A program made the translations under genes and the position numbers. Positions 26,838-35,902 of a DNA stretch of 61,835 nt are shown here, piece by piece (the stretch's first letter is position 1; each line of letters opens with the position of its first letter). Under the pieces are notes generated by a model that did not search any database, was not told the DNA's origin, and saw only the letters and a program-made list of their open reading frames with translations. The stretch is from UBA1413 sp964461455. GTDB taxonomy: Bacteria; Bacteroidota; Bacteroidia; Bacteroidales; Prolixibacteraceae. The stretch is from NCBI GenBank assembly GCA_964461455.1, contig CAYWUJ010000012.1:1-61835 (forward strand). Reading direction: 5' to 3'.

Positions 26838-27436
26838 AACCTGATCTCCTGAAATTTCTCATAAATAAGAAGGGATGCCCAGGCATCAGTGGCCGCATAG
26901 GCCTGCTGCGGAGGTGCCAGCTGGTCAGCCTCCCAGTTGGAGAGCTGCTGCGATTTGGAAATCCTGAATCCCAAAAGAATGGCGCACAGCTTTTTCAGGC
27001 TGAAATCCTTTATTCCCACCGACTGGGCCCTATCCTGCAACTCGATGAACCCGGCAGGCCTGAAGGGCGTGATTTTCTGTAATCCCTTCAGGTCGTCGCG
27101 GATGGCCACCCCGGCTTTGAGAATCTTCGGGTCGGCCAGTAAACGGCATACCTCCCGGGGAAGCCCTGTTTTCTTCACCCTGAAAAGCCATGCCTTATCC
27201 CGGGTAGCCAGTTGCAACAACGCCACCTGATGGTTATCGCCCTTCCTGAAGGAGGGTTTCGTCTCTGTGTCAAATCCCAGCACCCCGGCCTGCGATAACG
27301 CATCAACAGCCTCGCGGACCATGGCCTGGGTCTCCACAATCGTGATTTCTCCCTGAAATTGCCGCAACGGCAACTCTCCCATTTCCTCCCGGGAAATGGA
27401 ATCCCTGATATTTTCCAAAAACTCACTCATCGCCAC
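26834..27436 (-). CDS. 3'-5' exonuclease of the RNase D-like DEDDy group
   Basis: 200 residues, a stand-alone exonuclease domain without the HRDC domains of full RNase D. Catalytic acids: Asp and Glu in LGFDTETKP, Asp in AIRDDLKGL, and the Tyr/Asp pair in YAATDAW. It acts on RNA or DNA 3' ends; which is not decided by sequence. Its start lies 14 bases inside the 3' end of the DUF5063 gene and its stop overlaps the methyltransferase start, so the three form a tight operon of RNA-related function. Confidence 0.88.
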   Translation of the reverse strand: MAMSEFLENIRDSISREEMGELPLRQFQGEITIVETQAMVREAVDALSQAGVLGFDTETKPSFRKGDNHQVALLQLATRDKAWLFRVKKTGLPREVCRLLADPKILKAGVAIRDDLKGLQKITPFRPAGFIELQDRAQSVGIKDFSLKKLCAILLGFRISKSQQLSNWEADQLAPPQQAYAATDAWASLLIYEKFQEIRL

Positions 27437-28037
27437 CCTTAAAAAAACGGTCTACCCAGCCCGAAGAACCCGGCGGTCGGCCGGGATCCTCCTCAACCCG
27501 GTCCCCGGCCTCCAACTGGCCACTGAAGGTCAGCAGGTGCAGCGCCCTGAGGACACTCACCAGCCTATGACCCCAGAAATCGGCAAAATGGGTCCTGCAT
27601 TCCGCCAGGGCGTCGTTCATCACCTCCTCATTACCAAAACTGTACGAAGTCAGAAAATCCTTCAGATCCTGATAAATATCCATCAGACTCTCGGAAATGG
27701 AAGCCGTCACCGCTTCACTGCCAAACTGAATCTCAGGGTCAAATACCTCGGGGTAATGATCATGCTCTCCCAGAATTTCCGCCCACTTCTGGAGGTAACG
27801 GTTATAATCGAGCTCCGTGACAAATTTCTCCAGAGGCTCGTCGGCCACAGGTTCTGCCACCGGAAGAAGGGAAGCCTTAAAATAGAGAAGTGGCAGCAGC
27901 TTCCGCGTCAAATCAACCAGTCCCGGTAAAGTATACTTCCCCGGATTCTCCACGACCTGGCATAATTCACTGGCCACCGCCACAAATTCCACGACATTCC
28001 TGCCATAAACCAGGGAATTTATCCCGTTGTTTTCCAT
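27423..28037 (-). CDS. DUF5063 domain protein
   Basis: 204 residues from ATG 28037; an in-frame start 12 codons upstream is less likely. All-helical cytoplasmic protein with NSLVYGRNVVEFVAVASELC, TRKLLPLLYFKASLLP and the acidic FVTELDYNRYLQ, which I recognise as DUF5063. Function unknown. It is the first gene of the operon with the exonuclease and rRNA methyltransferase, and a TATTTTTG box lies at 28056-28063, 18 bases before the start, within the gap after recQ. Confidence 0.75.
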   Translation of the reverse strand: MENNGINSLVYGRNVVEFVAVASELCQVVENPGKYTLPGLVDLTRKLLPLLYFKASLLPVAEPVADEPLEKFVTELDYNRYLQKWAEILGEHDHYPEVFDPEIQFGSEAVTASISESLMDIYQDLKDFLTSYSFGNEEVMNDALAECRTHFADFWGHRLVSVLRALHLLTFSGQLEAGDRVEEDPGRPPGSSGWVDRFFKGGDE

Positions 28038-28055
28038 ATTTCTCAAATGATCCTG

Positions 28056-28063
28056 CAAAAATA
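28056..28063 (-). promoter_or_regulatory. Promoter -7 box of the DUF5063 operon
   Basis: TATTTTTG on the minus strand in the short space between the recQ stop and the DUF5063 start. It gives this operon a promoter independent of recQ. Confidence 0.45.
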
Positions 28064-28073
28064 AGAAAAACAC

Positions 28074-29981
28074 TCACTTCCCACTGTTCCACTCCAGACG
28101 GTTATCAATCCTCCGCACAATTTTTTCATTGTCCATCAGCCACCTGAGGAGATTCCTGAACTTCTCGTTATCGGGGCCCAGCCTGAAGAGGAGTTCCTCG
28201 GGGGTCAGCGGTTCCAAGAGGCCTTCCCTGACGACCGCAACCAGGCGGTCAAATTCCAGCTTGCTCATTCCCAGCTGATTGCGTTCCAGACAAACATCAC
28301 AGATGCCACAACGCTGGGAATCCGTTTCCCCGAAGTACTCCAGAAGGATCTGGCTTCTGCACTTCGTAGTGGATGAGGCATAATGGATGACGGCTTCTAT
28401 GCGGTCGGTAAAGTCCTGCTTGCGGAGGTCGTAATTCTCACGCGAAAAAAAGAGTTTATCCTGTTCCGCCCTTTCGCGTGGAAAGAAGATATAGGGCGTC
28501 TTTTTCCGGGGAACATAGTCGATGATGCGGTTATTGTTGAGCTGCTTGAGGAAATTGCGGATCACTTCAGCAGTGGTGCTTGCCCTGGAGGCCAGCAGTT
28601 CCTCCTCGATAATCACGTAGCCGGTGAACAGGCCCGTGTAACTGCGGAGGAGAAGCTTGACGAAGCCGTCGTATTCCTCGTTGGCTATCTGAAAACGGTA
28701 TAGGTCATCACGGCTGACGGTGAAGTAAACCCGAGAGGGGGAATCGACCTCTTCGGTGAACTCCATATAACCCTGTCGCTGAATGATTTTCAGGCTGTGG
28801 TAGACCTGGGCCACCTGAAAATGGTATTTTTCGGCAAAAAGTTCCATCGGGAATTCATACACCTGGTTCTTGCCGAAGCCCACAGCGACCTGGAGAAAGT
28901 TACACACCGCCTCATAGATCCTTCTGACATACTCCAGCGAGGGGAAGACCACCGAGAGATGTTTCTGCAGTTTGAGCCTGTCGGCAAGATTGTAGAGTAA
29001 AACAGCCACTGACTTTTTGCCGTCGCGGCCGGCACGCCCGGCCTCCTGGAAGTATGCCTCCAGGGAATCGGGGAGATCGGCGTGGATGACAAACCTGACA
29101 TCGGGCTTGTCAATGCCCATCCCGAAGGCATTGGTGGCCACGATCACCCGGGTTTTGTTGCTGATCCATTCATCCTGGCGGCGGTGGCGCACTTCCCCGT
29201 TCAATCCGGCATGGTAATAATCGGCAGCAATTCCGTTTTTGCGCAGAAGCTCCGCAATCTCCCTGGTCCCCCGGCGATTTCTCACATAAACAATACCGCT
29301 CCCCCGGGCACGCTGCAAACTCTTCACCAAATACCCCATTTTATCCTCCTTCACCCTGACCATATAAGCCAGGTTGCTCCGGGTAAAGGAAGTGGACTTC
29401 ACATTTTTCTCCCTGAAGAGAAGCTTTTCCTGGATATCATCAACCACCGCAGGAGTGGCTGTGGCCGTGAGCGCCAACACAGGAATCCCCGGTAACAGGG
29501 TACGCAGACTGGCAATTCTCAGATAGCTGGGCCTGAAGTCATAGCCCCATTGCGAAATGCAGTGGGCCTCATCGACCGTGATCAGGTTGATCCGCATATG
29601 CCTGAGCTTCTCCAGAAAAACCTCCGACTCCAGCCTCTCGGGGGAGACGTACAGGAACTTGTAATCCCCCCATACGGCATTGTCAAAAGTGGTGCGTATC
29701 TCCCCCGGGGTCATACCGCTGTGAAGACTCAGGGCCCTGATTCCGCGGTGACGGAGATTCTCCACCTGGTCCTTCATCAGGGCGATTAACGGGGTCACCA
29801 CCAGGCACATTCCCTCCACCGACAGGGAATAGACCTGAAAAGTAACCGACTTGCCCCCTCCGGTGGGTAACAACCCCAAGGTATCCCTGCCTGCCGCCAC
29901 CGATTCAATAATCTCCAGCTGCAATGGCCTGAAAGCAGGATACCCCCAGTGTTTCTGCAATATTTGATGAAAATCACTCAC
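28074..29981 (-). CDS. recQ: RecQ-type ATP-dependent DNA helicase
   Basis: 635 residues from a GTG at 29981 (start VSDFHQILQKHWGYPAFRP). The open frame continues about 120 codons further but runs antisense into guaB and shows no family similarity, so it is not part of the protein. Superfamily 2 helicase: LLPTGGGKSVTFQV (Walker A), VDEAHCISQWGYDFRP (DEAH box plus the RecQ aromatic loop), ATNAFGMGIDKPDVR and QEAGRAGRDG. The zinc-binding domain has Cys in TKCRSQ, RCGICDVC. A winged-helix region follows, but no HRDC domain is evident. It unwinds 3'-tailed DNA in recombination and repair. Confidence 0.92.
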   Translation of the reverse strand: MSDFHQILQKHWGYPAFRPLQLEIIESVAAGRDTLGLLPTGGGKSVTFQVYSLSVEGMCLVVTPLIALMKDQVENLRHRGIRALSLHSGMTPGEIRTTFDNAVWGDYKFLYVSPERLESEVFLEKLRHMRINLITVDEAHCISQWGYDFRPSYLRIASLRTLLPGIPVLALTATATPAVVDDIQEKLLFREKNVKSTSFTRSNLAYMVRVKEDKMGYLVKSLQRARGSGIVYVRNRRGTREIAELLRKNGIAADYYHAGLNGEVRHRRQDEWISNKTRVIVATNAFGMGIDKPDVRFVIHADLPDSLEAYFQEAGRAGRDGKKSVAVLLYNLADRLKLQKHLSVVFPSLEYVRRIYEAVCNFLQVAVGFGKNQVYEFPMELFAEKYHFQVAQVYHSLKIIQRQGYMEFTEEVDSPSRVYFTVSRDDLYRFQIANEEYDGFVKLLLRSYTGLFTGYVIIEEELLASRASTTAEVIRNFLKQLNNNRIIDYVPRKKTPYIFFPRERAEQDKLFFSRENYDLRKQDFTDRIEAVIHYASSTTKCRSQILLEYFGETDSQRCGICDVCLERNQLGMSKLEFDRLVAVVREGLLEPLTPEELLFRLGPDNEKFRNLLRWLMDNEKIVRRIDNRLEWNSGK

Positions 29982-30079
29982 CCTTATGCAAATTAACGAA
30001 ACCCCTTTTTCTTTAACAATTTTTAAAGCCAAAAACCACAGCCCGCCAAAATAAAACCACGGGAATACGTTAAAATTTG

Positions 30080-30087
30080 TAGTTTTG
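30080..30087 (+). promoter_or_regulatory. Promoter -7 box of guaB
   Basis: TAGTTTTG fits TAnnTTTG and predicts a leader of about 25 bases before the ATG at 30118. No -33 TTTG is seen. Confidence 0.5.
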
Positions 30088-30117
30088 CGCATTAATAAAA
30101 ATTTAAATAACAGACCG

Positions 30118-31596
30118 ATGTCGTTTCTTTCGGAAAAAGTGATTTCAGAAGGTCTCACCTTCGACGATGTTCTCCTGATTCCGGCCTGGTCGGAGGTATT
30201 ACCCCGCGAAGTGGACCTCAGGACACAATTCACCCGCAATATCATGCTGAACACCCCGGTGATCTCGGCTGCCATGGATACCGTCACAGAATATAAACTG
30301 GCCATTGCCATTGCCCGCGAAGGGGGTATCGGGGTGATCCACAAGAACATGGATATTGAGGAGCAGGCCCGTCAGGTGGTCAGCGTCAAACGTGCCGAGA
30401 ACGGAATGATCTTCGACCCTGTCACCATCGACAAGGGAAAAAAGGTAGCCGACGCCCTGGAGCTGATGGCCACCTTCAAGATAGGAGGCATTCCCGTGAT
30501 CGATGGCCAGGGATACCTGGTGGGCATCGTCACCAACCGCGACCTCCGCTTCGAGAAGAACATGGAAAGGCCCATCACTGAGGTGATGACCAGCCATAAC
30601 CTGATTACCACCTCGGAATCCACCAACCTGGAAAAAGCCTCCGAGATCCTGCAGAGTTATAAAATTGAGAAACTCCCGGTAATTGACCGCGATGGCAAAC
30701 TCATAGGGCTGGTGACCTACAAGGACATCACCCTGGCCAAGGACAAGCCTATGTCATGCAAAGACGGCAAAGGAAGGCTCAGGGTGGCGGCTGCCGTGGG
30801 AGTCTCGGGTGACAGCATGGAACGCATCGCAGCCCTTGTAAAAGCCCAGGTAGACGCCATCGTCATTGATACGGCCCACGGCCATACCCGGGGGGTCCTG
30901 GAGATGCTCCGCAGGGTCAGAAAAGCCTATCCCGACCTGGAAATCGTGGCCGGAAACATTGCCACCGCAGAGGCCGGCGCCGACCTGGTAAAAGCCGGCG
31001 CCGACGCCGTAAAGGTGGGAATAGGCCCCGGATCAATATGCACCACCCGGGTCATCGCAGGCGTGGGAATGCCCCAGCTCTCCGCCATCTATAACGTCGC
31101 CAAAGCCATCAAAGGCTCCGGAGTCCCCATTATCGCCGACGGAGGGATCCGTTACTCGGGCGATATCGTCAAAGCTCTCGCTGCCGGAGCCCACTCCATT
31201 ATGGCCGGGGGCCTCTTCGCCGGCGTCGAGGAATCACCGGGTGAAACCATCCTCTACCAGGGCCGGAAATTCAAGGCATACCGCGGCATGGGCTCCATAG
31301 AAGCCATGCAGAAAGGCTCCAAAGACCGCTACTTCCAGGACATGGAAGAGGATATCAAAAAACTGGTGCCCGAGGGTATCGCCGCCCGGGTCCCCTTCAA
31401 AGGAACCCTCGAAGAAGTGCTCTACCAGATGATGGGGGGCCTGAGAGCCGGTATGGGATACTGCGGCGCCAAAAACATAGAAAGGCTCCAGGAAGCCAAA
31501 TTCACCCGCATCTCCAATGCCGGAATACAGGAAAGCCACCCCCACGATGTCGCCATCACCCGGGAGGCCCCGAACTACAGCAGCAGACAGTCCTGA
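30118..31596 (+). CDS. guaB: Inosine-5'-monophosphate dehydrogenase
   Basis: 492 residues from ATG 30118 (MSFLSEKVISEGLTFDDVLL), the usual start for this family. It oxidises IMP to XMP with NAD+, the committed step of GTP synthesis. The barrel is interrupted by two CBS domains (about residues 90-205: KIGGIPVIDGQGYLVGIV, KIEKLPVIDRDGKLIGLV). The catalytic loop GPGSICTTRV contains the nucleophile Cys near residue 307, and ADGGIRYSGDIVKALAAGA is the phosphate site. The signal-peptide-bearing prolyl isomerase gene follows on the same strand. Confidence 0.97.
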   Translation: MSFLSEKVISEGLTFDDVLLIPAWSEVLPREVDLRTQFTRNIMLNTPVISAAMDTVTEYKLAIAIAREGGIGVIHKNMDIEEQARQVVSVKRAENGMIFDPVTIDKGKKVADALELMATFKIGGIPVIDGQGYLVGIVTNRDLRFEKNMERPITEVMTSHNLITTSESTNLEKASEILQSYKIEKLPVIDRDGKLIGLVTYKDITLAKDKPMSCKDGKGRLRVAAAVGVSGDSMERIAALVKAQVDAIVIDTAHGHTRGVLEMLRRVRKAYPDLEIVAGNIATAEAGADLVKAGADAVKVGIGPGSICTTRVIAGVGMPQLSAIYNVAKAIKGSGVPIIADGGIRYSGDIVKALAAGAHSIMAGGLFAGVEESPGETILYQGRKFKAYRGMGSIEAMQKGSKDRYFQDMEEDIKKLVPEGIAARVPFKGTLEEVLYQMMGGLRAGMGYCGAKNIERLQEAKFTRISNAGIQESHPHDVAITREAPNYSSRQS

Positions 31597-31671
31597 CCTC
31601 TGCAACAACAGGAAATTATCACTGCCTATATGTCATCAGAGTCCAACCCAAATTTCAAGATCGTCGCACGT

Positions 31672-33627
31672 ATGAGAAAATCCGTGAACCTCGGAAGGGT
31701 ACTGACCACCCTGGTACTGACCACTCTGGTACTGACCGCCCCCGCACAAAACAGGAAAGATGTTCTGGTCACCATCGGAAAAAATGCCGTGACCCTCGAT
31801 GAATTCACCCGCATTTACGAAAGAAACAACTCCAATATCCAGGATCCCGAAAACCGGAAAACCGCAGCCGAATACCTGGAACTCTTCATCAATTTCAAAC
31901 TGAAGGTCCTCGAAGCCGTCAACCTGGGCATGGACACCGCCCGGGCTTTTACCACCGAACTCGAGGGTTACCGCAATGAACTCTCCACACCTTACATGAC
32001 CAACATCACCTACAACGACAAACTGGTGGAAGATACCTATCAGCGGACACTGAAAGAAATCAACGCCAGCCATATCATGGTGGAACTCGCCGCCAATGCG
32101 CCTGCTGAAGATACCCTGAAGGCCTGGCAGAAAATCATGGAGATCAGGAAAGAGATCCTGAATGGCCTTGACTTCAGTGAAGCCGCCGCCAGGTACTCCC
32201 AGGATCCCACAGCCCCCACCAACAAAGGGGAACTGGGATGGTTCACGGTTTTCCAGATGGTCTATCCTTTCGAACAGGCGGCATACTCCACCCCCGTGGG
32301 AGAGATCTCACAGCCCGTACGCACCCGCTTCGGATACCACATCGTCAGGGTGAACGGCCAGCGCGATGCCGAAGGGGAAATCCGCGTGGCCCACATCATG
32401 AAGGTTTACCCGCAGAACGCCACCCCCGAACAGAAAGAGACAGCCCGTCAGGCTGCCGACAGCCTCTACCTCATGCTTGAAAAGGGCGCCAACTTTGAAC
32501 GACTCGCCAGGGAATCATCCGACGACCAGCGCAGCGCCAACAATAACGGAGAAATGCCCTGGTTCTCACGCAGCCACATGGTCCCCGAATTCTCCAACCC
32601 CGCCTTCGCCCTCCAAAAAGACGGCGACATCTCACGCCCTGTAGATTCGGGCTTCGGTTTTCACATTATCAAACGACTGGAATACAGACCCGTACCTACC
32701 TTCGACCTGGTCAAAAGAGAGTTGGAAGAAAGAATCAAAAGAGACGGGGAACGCAGCCAGGTGAGCAGGGAAGCCTTCGTGGCCGATCTCCAAAAAGAAT
32801 ATGGCTTCTCCCGTAACCAGAAAGCAGTCGATGAACTCCTGACCCTGACCGCCCGGTGGATGGACGGCGACACCCTGGCCATCCCTGATCCCCTCCCCCT
32901 TCAGGAAGAGATCTTCACCTTTGCCGGCCGGAAAATCACCCCCCGCGAATGGGCCCTTCACCTCAGGGACCTCCCCACACAGCAACATACCAAAGACCCC
33001 CTTATCCTCAAAAGGTATTACCACGCCTGGGAAGATGAAACCCTCCTGAAATATGAAGAAAGCCGCCTTGAGGAGAAATACCCTGAATTCCGCTCCCTTC
33101 TCCAGGAATACCACGATGGCATCCTCCTCTTTAATATCTCTGAAAAGATGATCTGGCAAAAAGCCGCTGCCGACTCTTCCGGACTGGCAGCCTTTTACCA
33201 GACCAACAAGGAGAAGTACCTCTGGCCCGAAAGATACCGGGGTAGCGTGGTGCGCTGCGCCACCGCCGCCATCAGGGAAAATGCCGAGAAATACCTGGAA
33301 TCGGGAGTCACCGCCAGCGAAATCCCCGACCTGCTCAACCTCCCCGAAGGCAGCATCTCCATCAGTGAGGGAACCTGGCAGCAGGGTGAAAATCCCATCG
33401 TCGACTACTATATCTGGAACGGCCCGCAACCCGAAAACTGGGACGACCAGAAAGGATTCATCCATGGCGGGAAAATCGCCCCTGAACCCCGGGAACTCGA
33501 CGAATCACGAGGATACCATATCTCCGACTACCAGCAGTACCTCGAAGAAGAATGGATCGGGGAACTGAGGAAAAAATATCCGGTTAAGGTAAACCGGAAG
33601 TTACTCAAAAAGATGACTGATGGTTAG
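31672..33627 (+). CDS. Periplasmic parvulin-type prolyl isomerase with two PpiC domains
   Basis: 651 residues from ATG 31672; the open frame extends 14 codons upstream, but that start would put a polar stretch before the signal peptide. The signal peptide (RKSVNLGR then repeated VLTTL, ending APAQ) contains a three-fold 15-base repeat. Two parvulin domains follow at about residues 120-235 and 235-345, each with the family patches (HIMVEL ... GELGWFTVFQM ... FGYHIVRV; HIMKVYP ... GEMPWFSRSHM ... FGFHIIK). The C-terminal 300 residues are chaperone-like helices. A PpiD/SurA-like folding factor for outer-membrane or secreted proteins. It overlaps the next gene by 8 bases. Confidence 0.88.
   Translation: MRKSVNLGRVLTTLVLTTLVLTAPAQNRKDVLVTIGKNAVTLDEFTRIYERNNSNIQDPENRKTAAEYLELFINFKLKVLEAVNLGMDTARAFTTELEGYRNELSTPYMTNITYNDKLVEDTYQRTLKEINASHIMVELAANAPAEDTLKAWQKIMEIRKEILNGLDFSEAAARYSQDPTAPTNKGELGWFTVFQMVYPFEQAAYSTPVGEISQPVRTRFGYHIVRVNGQRDAEGEIRVAHIMKVYPQNATPEQKETARQAADSLYLMLEKGANFERLARESSDDQRSANNNGEMPWFSRSHMVPEFSNPAFALQKDGDISRPVDSGFGFHIIKRLEYRPVPTFDLVKRELEERIKRDGERSQVSREAFVADLQKEYGFSRNQKAVDELLTLTARWMDGDTLAIPDPLPLQEEIFTFAGRKITPREWALHLRDLPTQQHTKDPLILKRYYHAWEDETLLKYEESRLEEKYPEFRSLLQEYHDGILLFNISEKMIWQKAAADSSGLAAFYQTNKEKYLWPERYRGSVVRCATAAIRENAEKYLESGVTASEIPDLLNLPEGSISISEGTWQQGENPIVDYYIWNGPQPENWDDQKGFIHGGKIAPEPRELDESRGYHISDYQQYLEEEWIGELRKKYPVKVNRKLLKKMTDG
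31698..31742 (+). repeat. Three tandem 15-base repeats in a signal-peptide coding region
   Basis: Units GGTACTGACCACCCT, GGTACTGACCACTCT and GGTACTGACCGCCCC follow one another directly and encode V-L-T-T-L steps. Being a multiple of three bases, gain or loss of a unit would lengthen or shorten the hydrophobic core of the signal without a frameshift. Confidence 0.9.
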
Positions 33628-34486
33628 ACTCCCGCTTCCATATCTGTTGGCCGGGATACTGTTCCTGATGATCTCCTGCCAGATACCCCGGGACCGTGAT
33701 AGTACAGCCCTGGCGAAAGCCGGCGATGAGACCCTTTACCTGGAGGAACTGCAAAGTGTCCTTCCCGACGGCATCAGCAGAGAAGACAGCATTCTCCTGG
33801 CAGAAGACTACATCAAGAAATGGATCATCTCTGCCCTCATGGTCAGAAAAGCAGAGGAGAACCTCACCCCACCACAGCGCGACGTGGACCGCGAAATGGA
33901 AGAATACCGCAATTCCCTCATTATCTACAGATATAAAAAAGCCCTGATGGACGAAAAACTCGACACAGTGGTCACTGATGGCGAGATTGCGGCTTTTTAC
34001 GAAAATAACAAGACCAGCTTCACCCTCTCCAACCCCCTCATGAAGGCGGTCTTTATAAAAATTCCCCTCGAAGGGTCACAACCCGAAAAAGCAAAAGCCT
34101 ACTGCGGCAGCAGCACCCCCGGGGAAATCCAGGAACTTCAGGAATACTGCCTGCGTAATGCCGAAACCTATCACCTCTATATCGACAGCTGGGTCGACAG
34201 CCGGCAAATCCTCAGGGAACTGCCCGACTATACCAGCGACAAGGAATACTCCCTTGAGGGAGGTTCTGTCTTCGAAATGCGCGACAGTAGCTACTACTAC
34301 CTGATCTGCGTCATGGGATTCAGGAATAAGGGAGAAGCCGCCCCCATCGAATATATCCGCAACAACATCCGCGACCTGATCATCAACAGCAGAAAAACCG
34401 GTTTTCTGAAAAAACTGGAAGAAGACATTTATACCGAAGGAGTTAACAACAAAAAATTCAGAATATATGAACCAGAAAATAAATAA
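33620..34486 (+). CDS. Lipoprotein, SurA/PpiC-related chaperone
   Basis: 288 residues. The signal ends LFLMISC, a lipobox, so it is probably a lipoprotein. The helical N-terminal part (YLEELQSVLPDGISREDS, YIKKWIISALMVRKAEENL) and the following DGEIAAFYENNKTSF resemble the chaperone domain of SurA/PrsA proteins. The parvulin part is short and degenerate, without the usual G-x-L-G-x-F/W and FGYHI motifs, so isomerase activity is doubtful. It overlaps the preceding PPIase gene by 8 bases and the following surA-like gene by 20 bases, which implies coupled translation of three folding factors. Confidence 0.75.
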   Translation: MVRLPLPYLLAGILFLMISCQIPRDRDSTALAKAGDETLYLEELQSVLPDGISREDSILLAEDYIKKWIISALMVRKAEENLTPPQRDVDREMEEYRNSLIIYRYKKALMDEKLDTVVTDGEIAAFYENNKTSFTLSNPLMKAVFIKIPLEGSQPEKAKAYCGSSTPGEIQELQEYCLRNAETYHLYIDSWVDSRQILRELPDYTSDKEYSLEGGSVFEMRDSSYYYLICVMGFRNKGEAAPIEYIRNNIRDLIINSRKTGFLKKLEEDIYTEGVNNKKFRIYEPENK

Positions 34487-35840
34487 AACGGTTTACAGGA
34501 TCATGATAACGGCGTTCCTCATGACGGGTATCCTCCCAGGAATTGAGGTCAAGGCCCAGGACAGGGTGATTGACCAGATCACTGCCGTTGTGGGAAACAA
34601 CATCATCCTTAAATCGGAAATCGAGGAGATGTTCATACAGCAACAGGCTCAGGGCATCACCTCCGATGGTGATATGAAGTGCGAAATCCTTGAGAATTTC
34701 CTCATCGACCGGCTGCTGGTGGCAGAAGCCCTCCTGGATACCGACATCGTGGTCACCGACAACCAGATCAACCAGAACCTTGACGCCATGATCCAACGAT
34801 ATGTCAGCTACCTGGGATCTGAAAAAGAGGTGGAGAATCATTTCAAGAAACCGATTCCCCTTTTGAAGGCCGACATGCAGGAAGTCATCAAAAACCAGCT
34901 TCTCAGCGGCCAGATGCAGGATAAAATCATCAAGGACGTCACGGTAACCCCGTCGGAAGTGCGCTACTATTACCGCAACCTGAAGGAAGAGGAGATACCG
35001 GTCATTCCGGTGCAATACGAATACAGGCAAATCACCCTGATTCCGGAGATCGACCTGGAAGAAGAGAACAGGGTAAAGGCCCAGCTCCGCGATTTGAAAA
35101 AGAGGATCGAGGAGGGTTCCAATTTTGCCACCATGGCCGTCCTTTATTCCGAGGCTCCCGAATCACGCATGGGTGGGGAAATCGGTTACCTGGGGCGTGC
35201 CCAGCTGGACCCCGGCTATGCGGCGACCGCCTTCAACCTCAAGGACGACAGAATTTCCAACGTGGTCAAGAGCGACTTTGGCTACCATATCATCCAGCTC
35301 ATTGACCGCAAAGGAGAGAAAATCAACACCCGGCATATCCTGATGCGCCCTAAGATCACCGCAGAAGCCCTGGAAAAGACCTCGGCCCGCCTCGACAGCC
35401 TCGCCGACATGATCCGAAAAGAAAAAATCCCCTTCGAGAGTGCTGCCATGATGGTATCACAGGATAAAAATACCCGCAACAACGGCGGACTGATGATCAA
35501 CCCGGAAACCCTCTCTTCGCGATTCAGCGTCGAAGAACTCGACCCCGACATCAGCAAAATAATCACGGGAATGAACATCAACGAAATCTCCCTGCCGTTC
35601 AAAACCATCGACGAAAATTCCCGCCAAACCGTTTATAAGATCATCAAACTGATCAACAAAACAGAGGGGCACCGCGCCAACCTGCAAAACGACTATCAGC
35701 AAATGGCGGGACTCTACCTGGCGAAGAAAAAGCAGGAAGTACTCGAAAAGTGGATCTCCTCGCAACAGGAAAAAACTTATATCCGCATTGACCCCACCTA
35801 TGCCAACTGCAACTTCCAGTTTAAAAACTGGATCAAATAA
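34467..35840 (+). CDS. surA: SurA-like periplasmic peptidyl-prolyl isomerase
   Basis: 457 residues with a signal peptide ending GIEVKAQ. The N-terminal SurA chaperone domain begins VIDQITAVVGNNIILKSEIE, the signature of SurA. Two parvulin domains follow: IPVQYEYRQITLIP ... GGEIGYLGRAQL ... FGYHIIQLIDRKG at about residues 170-280, and NTRHILMRPK with DKNTRNNGGLM in the second. SurA escorts unfolded outer-membrane proteins to the BAM complex. Its start lies within the 3' end of the preceding gene. Gene symbol by family resemblance. Confidence 0.88.
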   Translation: MNQKINKTVYRIMITAFLMTGILPGIEVKAQDRVIDQITAVVGNNIILKSEIEEMFIQQQAQGITSDGDMKCEILENFLIDRLLVAEALLDTDIVVTDNQINQNLDAMIQRYVSYLGSEKEVENHFKKPIPLLKADMQEVIKNQLLSGQMQDKIIKDVTVTPSEVRYYYRNLKEEEIPVIPVQYEYRQITLIPEIDLEEENRVKAQLRDLKKRIEEGSNFATMAVLYSEAPESRMGGEIGYLGRAQLDPGYAATAFNLKDDRISNVVKSDFGYHIIQLIDRKGEKINTRHILMRPKITAEALEKTSARLDSLADMIRKEKIPFESAAMMVSQDKNTRNNGGLMINPETLSSRFSVEELDPDISKIITGMNINEISLPFKTIDENSRQTVYKIIKLINKTEGHRANLQNDYQQMAGLYLAKKKQEVLEKWISSQQEKTYIRIDPTYANCNFQFKNWIK

Positions 35841-35902
35841 TACCATAATCCTTTAACCATGATCATACCATCCTGCACCATGCAGGACAAACTATACATC
35901 CC

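Noticed and set aside
29982..30350. About 123 further codons open upstream of the RecQ start
   Set aside because: They run antisense into guaB and have no RecQ-like sequence; the family similarity begins at the GTG at 29981.
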